Source of the DNA: Euryarchaeota archaeon UBA53
GTDB taxonomy: Archaea; Thermoplasmatota; Poseidoniia; Poseidoniales; Poseidoniaceae
Direction of reading: 5' to 3'
NCBI GenBank assembly: GCA_002507425.1
Contig: DAZU01000114.1
Location: forward strand, 701 to 44,478
DNA: 43,778 nucleotides
Part shown: in pieces, positions 42,749-43,778 of the stretch
How the letters are laid out: every line of letters starts with the position of its first letter
Position numbering within the stretch: the first letter of the stretch is position 1
Made by a program: the position numbers and the translations under genes
The notes under the pieces: model-generated
The model's input: the letters and a program-made list of their open reading frames with translations, nothing else
The model's database searches: none
Told to the model about the DNA's origin: nothing

Positions 42749-43762
42749 ATGGCCCGCGCCACGGTATTATTCATGGCCGAGCGTAAATTGCTTTCACCTG
42801 CTCAGGCTAAAGAGGTCGAGGAACACCTTTTCTCAACTCTTCGACAGCAAGCAGGTAGAAGTGTCCCAATGCCTCTACCCCGAACTGAATTTTGGGATAA
42901 CATTGGACTTTTATTGGACACGATTGAAATGGAGATTCACGAAGTCTACCGAACTGTCGGACCATCTCTAAAATTACAGACGCTCCAGAAAAGACAAGCA
43001 AATATCCGCAGAACAGCATCCGAATTGGCGAGGAAGCGAATAGTTGCTTTAGTCCAGCACTCTGCAAGTATTGCACTTAGATCTGAAGGGGGAACACAAG
43101 GACAAGATCTAGCTAGTCTAGATTGGTCTCGTCATGACCCATCAGAAAGGGAATTCTATGCAAACGCAACTGAACAACTAAACAAATTCAAACACAGTGT
43201 TAACTGGAATGGCATACAAATGGGGTTGGCTATTGAGGAGTTAACAGAGTCCCTAATCGTCGCACCGGGGACAACACAACTAGACTCGTACACTGACCAA
43301 AAAGGGGGGCTTACCGGTAGTGGACCTCCGCTAATAGCCCTTGAGGACAACGAGGAACCACTAATCGATCCAGAAATAGATGAGGAGGAAATTTTAGCAA
43401 AAACAGATGAGTTTCCTGAGTTGGGTGCTTCTGTGGAACGAATTGAGAATAACCCTGTTGAGAATTCAGACGTAGAAATCCATGCGGCAACAATGGAGTT
43501 AGCTCCCTCAAGAAAGAAGAAGGAAATGGATTTTGACGCTTGGGCAGAATCCGAAATTGCTGACACTGAGACACACAACGAAGCGTCTGAGAGTGAAAGT
43601 CAAGGAGATTTATTGAGGGTTCGTATACTCAAAACAATGGATGAACCAATCATAACCAGCGATGGAGAGATTGAATTGGGAGCGGGAGATGTGTTATTCC
43701 TTGACAGAATGACAGCAGATTACTTGATTGAATCTGGATTTGCTGAGGATGCCACCATATAG
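42749..43762 (+). CDS. GINS complex subunit (Gins51/Gins15-like)
   Basis: 337 residues from ATG 42749. Residues 1-170 are helical and match the GINS A domain, with a conserved-looking DPSEREFYANATEQL stretch. Residues 170-285 are an acidic, low-complexity linker. The last 50 residues (LLRVRILKTMDEPIITSDGEIELGAGDV to LIESGFAE) form the small beta-rich B domain typical of archaeal Gins51. GINS joins MCM and Cdc45/RecJ in the replicative helicase. The linker is longer than in most archaeal homologues I know, a point drawn from memory. A ribosome-site-like GAAGGGTTGAT precedes the start. Confidence 0.9.
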   Translation: MARATVLFMAERKLLSPAQAKEVEEHLFSTLRQQAGRSVPMPLPRTEFWDNIGLLLDTIEMEIHEVYRTVGPSLKLQTLQKRQANIRRTASELARKRIVALVQHSASIALRSEGGTQGQDLASLDWSRHDPSEREFYANATEQLNKFKHSVNWNGIQMGLAIEELTESLIVAPGTTQLDSYTDQKGGLTGSGPPLIALEDNEEPLIDPEIDEEEILAKTDEFPELGASVERIENNPVENSDVEIHAATMELAPSRKKKEMDFDAWAESEIADTETHNEASESESQGDLLRVRILKTMDEPIITSDGEIELGAGDVLFLDRMTADYLIESGFAEDATI

Positions 43763-43778
43763 AGTATAACACTAACAC

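Overview
The window looks like a stretch of chromosome from a planktonic archaeon, most likely a Marine Group II euryarchaeon (Candidatus Poseidoniales, Thermoplasmatota side). Three things support this. The information-processing genes are archaeal: L7Ae, S28e, L24e, aIF5B, a GINS subunit and a thermosome. Transcription signals are TATA-like, and several start codons sit about 20-30 bases downstream of them. Next to these are bacterial-type genes (DnaK, SDR threonine dehydrogenase, SpeD) and very large secreted, C-terminally anchored surface proteins. The taxonomic call is inference from recognised protein families; no search was run.

Layout. 1-651: the 3' end of a membrane-anchored protein. 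767-1714: an SDR-type threonine dehydrogenase. 1809-6122: a chaperone block with a divergent thermosome on the minus strand, a possible Hsp20-like protein and DnaK. 6400-7872: a class III aminotransferase. 7873-10853: two peptidases (M17 leucyl aminopeptidase, M14 carboxypeptidase). 10974-13209: a polyamine pair, a SpeD/deoxyhypusine-synthase-like fusion and an agmatinase. 13270-16717: a small conserved protein and a 982-residue surface protein. 16777-16851: tRNA-Gly. 16867-18029: a GNAT acetyltransferase with a Rossmann-like protein. 18030-18332: an AT-rich divergent intergenic region. 18333-19049: a PRC-barrel-like protein and tRNA-Ile. 19154-20089: PRPP synthase. 20175-23397: the archaeal cluster rpl7ae-rps28e-rpl24e-ndk-infB.

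23497-26145: a MoxR ATPase, then a ParA-like ATPase with a ribbon-helix-helix-like protein and a small unknown protein. 26146-31252: a secreted calcium-repeat protein and an 864-residue coiled-coil protein. 31354-32648: a CDP-alcohol phosphatidyltransferase and a triple zinc-ribbon protein. 32688-35807: a heavy-metal P1B ATPase with an ArsR-like regulator. 35871-36593: phosphoglycolate phosphatase. 36615-36696: tRNA-Leu. 36725-42688: a 1987-residue surface protein. 42749-43762: a GINS subunit.

Most of the window is compact chromosomal housekeeping sequence. I saw no insertion sequence, integrase, CRISPR array or rRNA. The observations most worth following are: the fusion of S-adenosylmethionine decarboxylase to a deoxyhypusine-synthase-like domain beside agmatinase; a possible small-heat-shock-like gene between thermosome and dnaK; a thermosome subunit with altered nucleotide-site residues; a ParA/RHH pair resembling a minimal archaeal segregation system; an L24e lacking its zinc ligands; and the long coiled-coil protein next to surface proteins.
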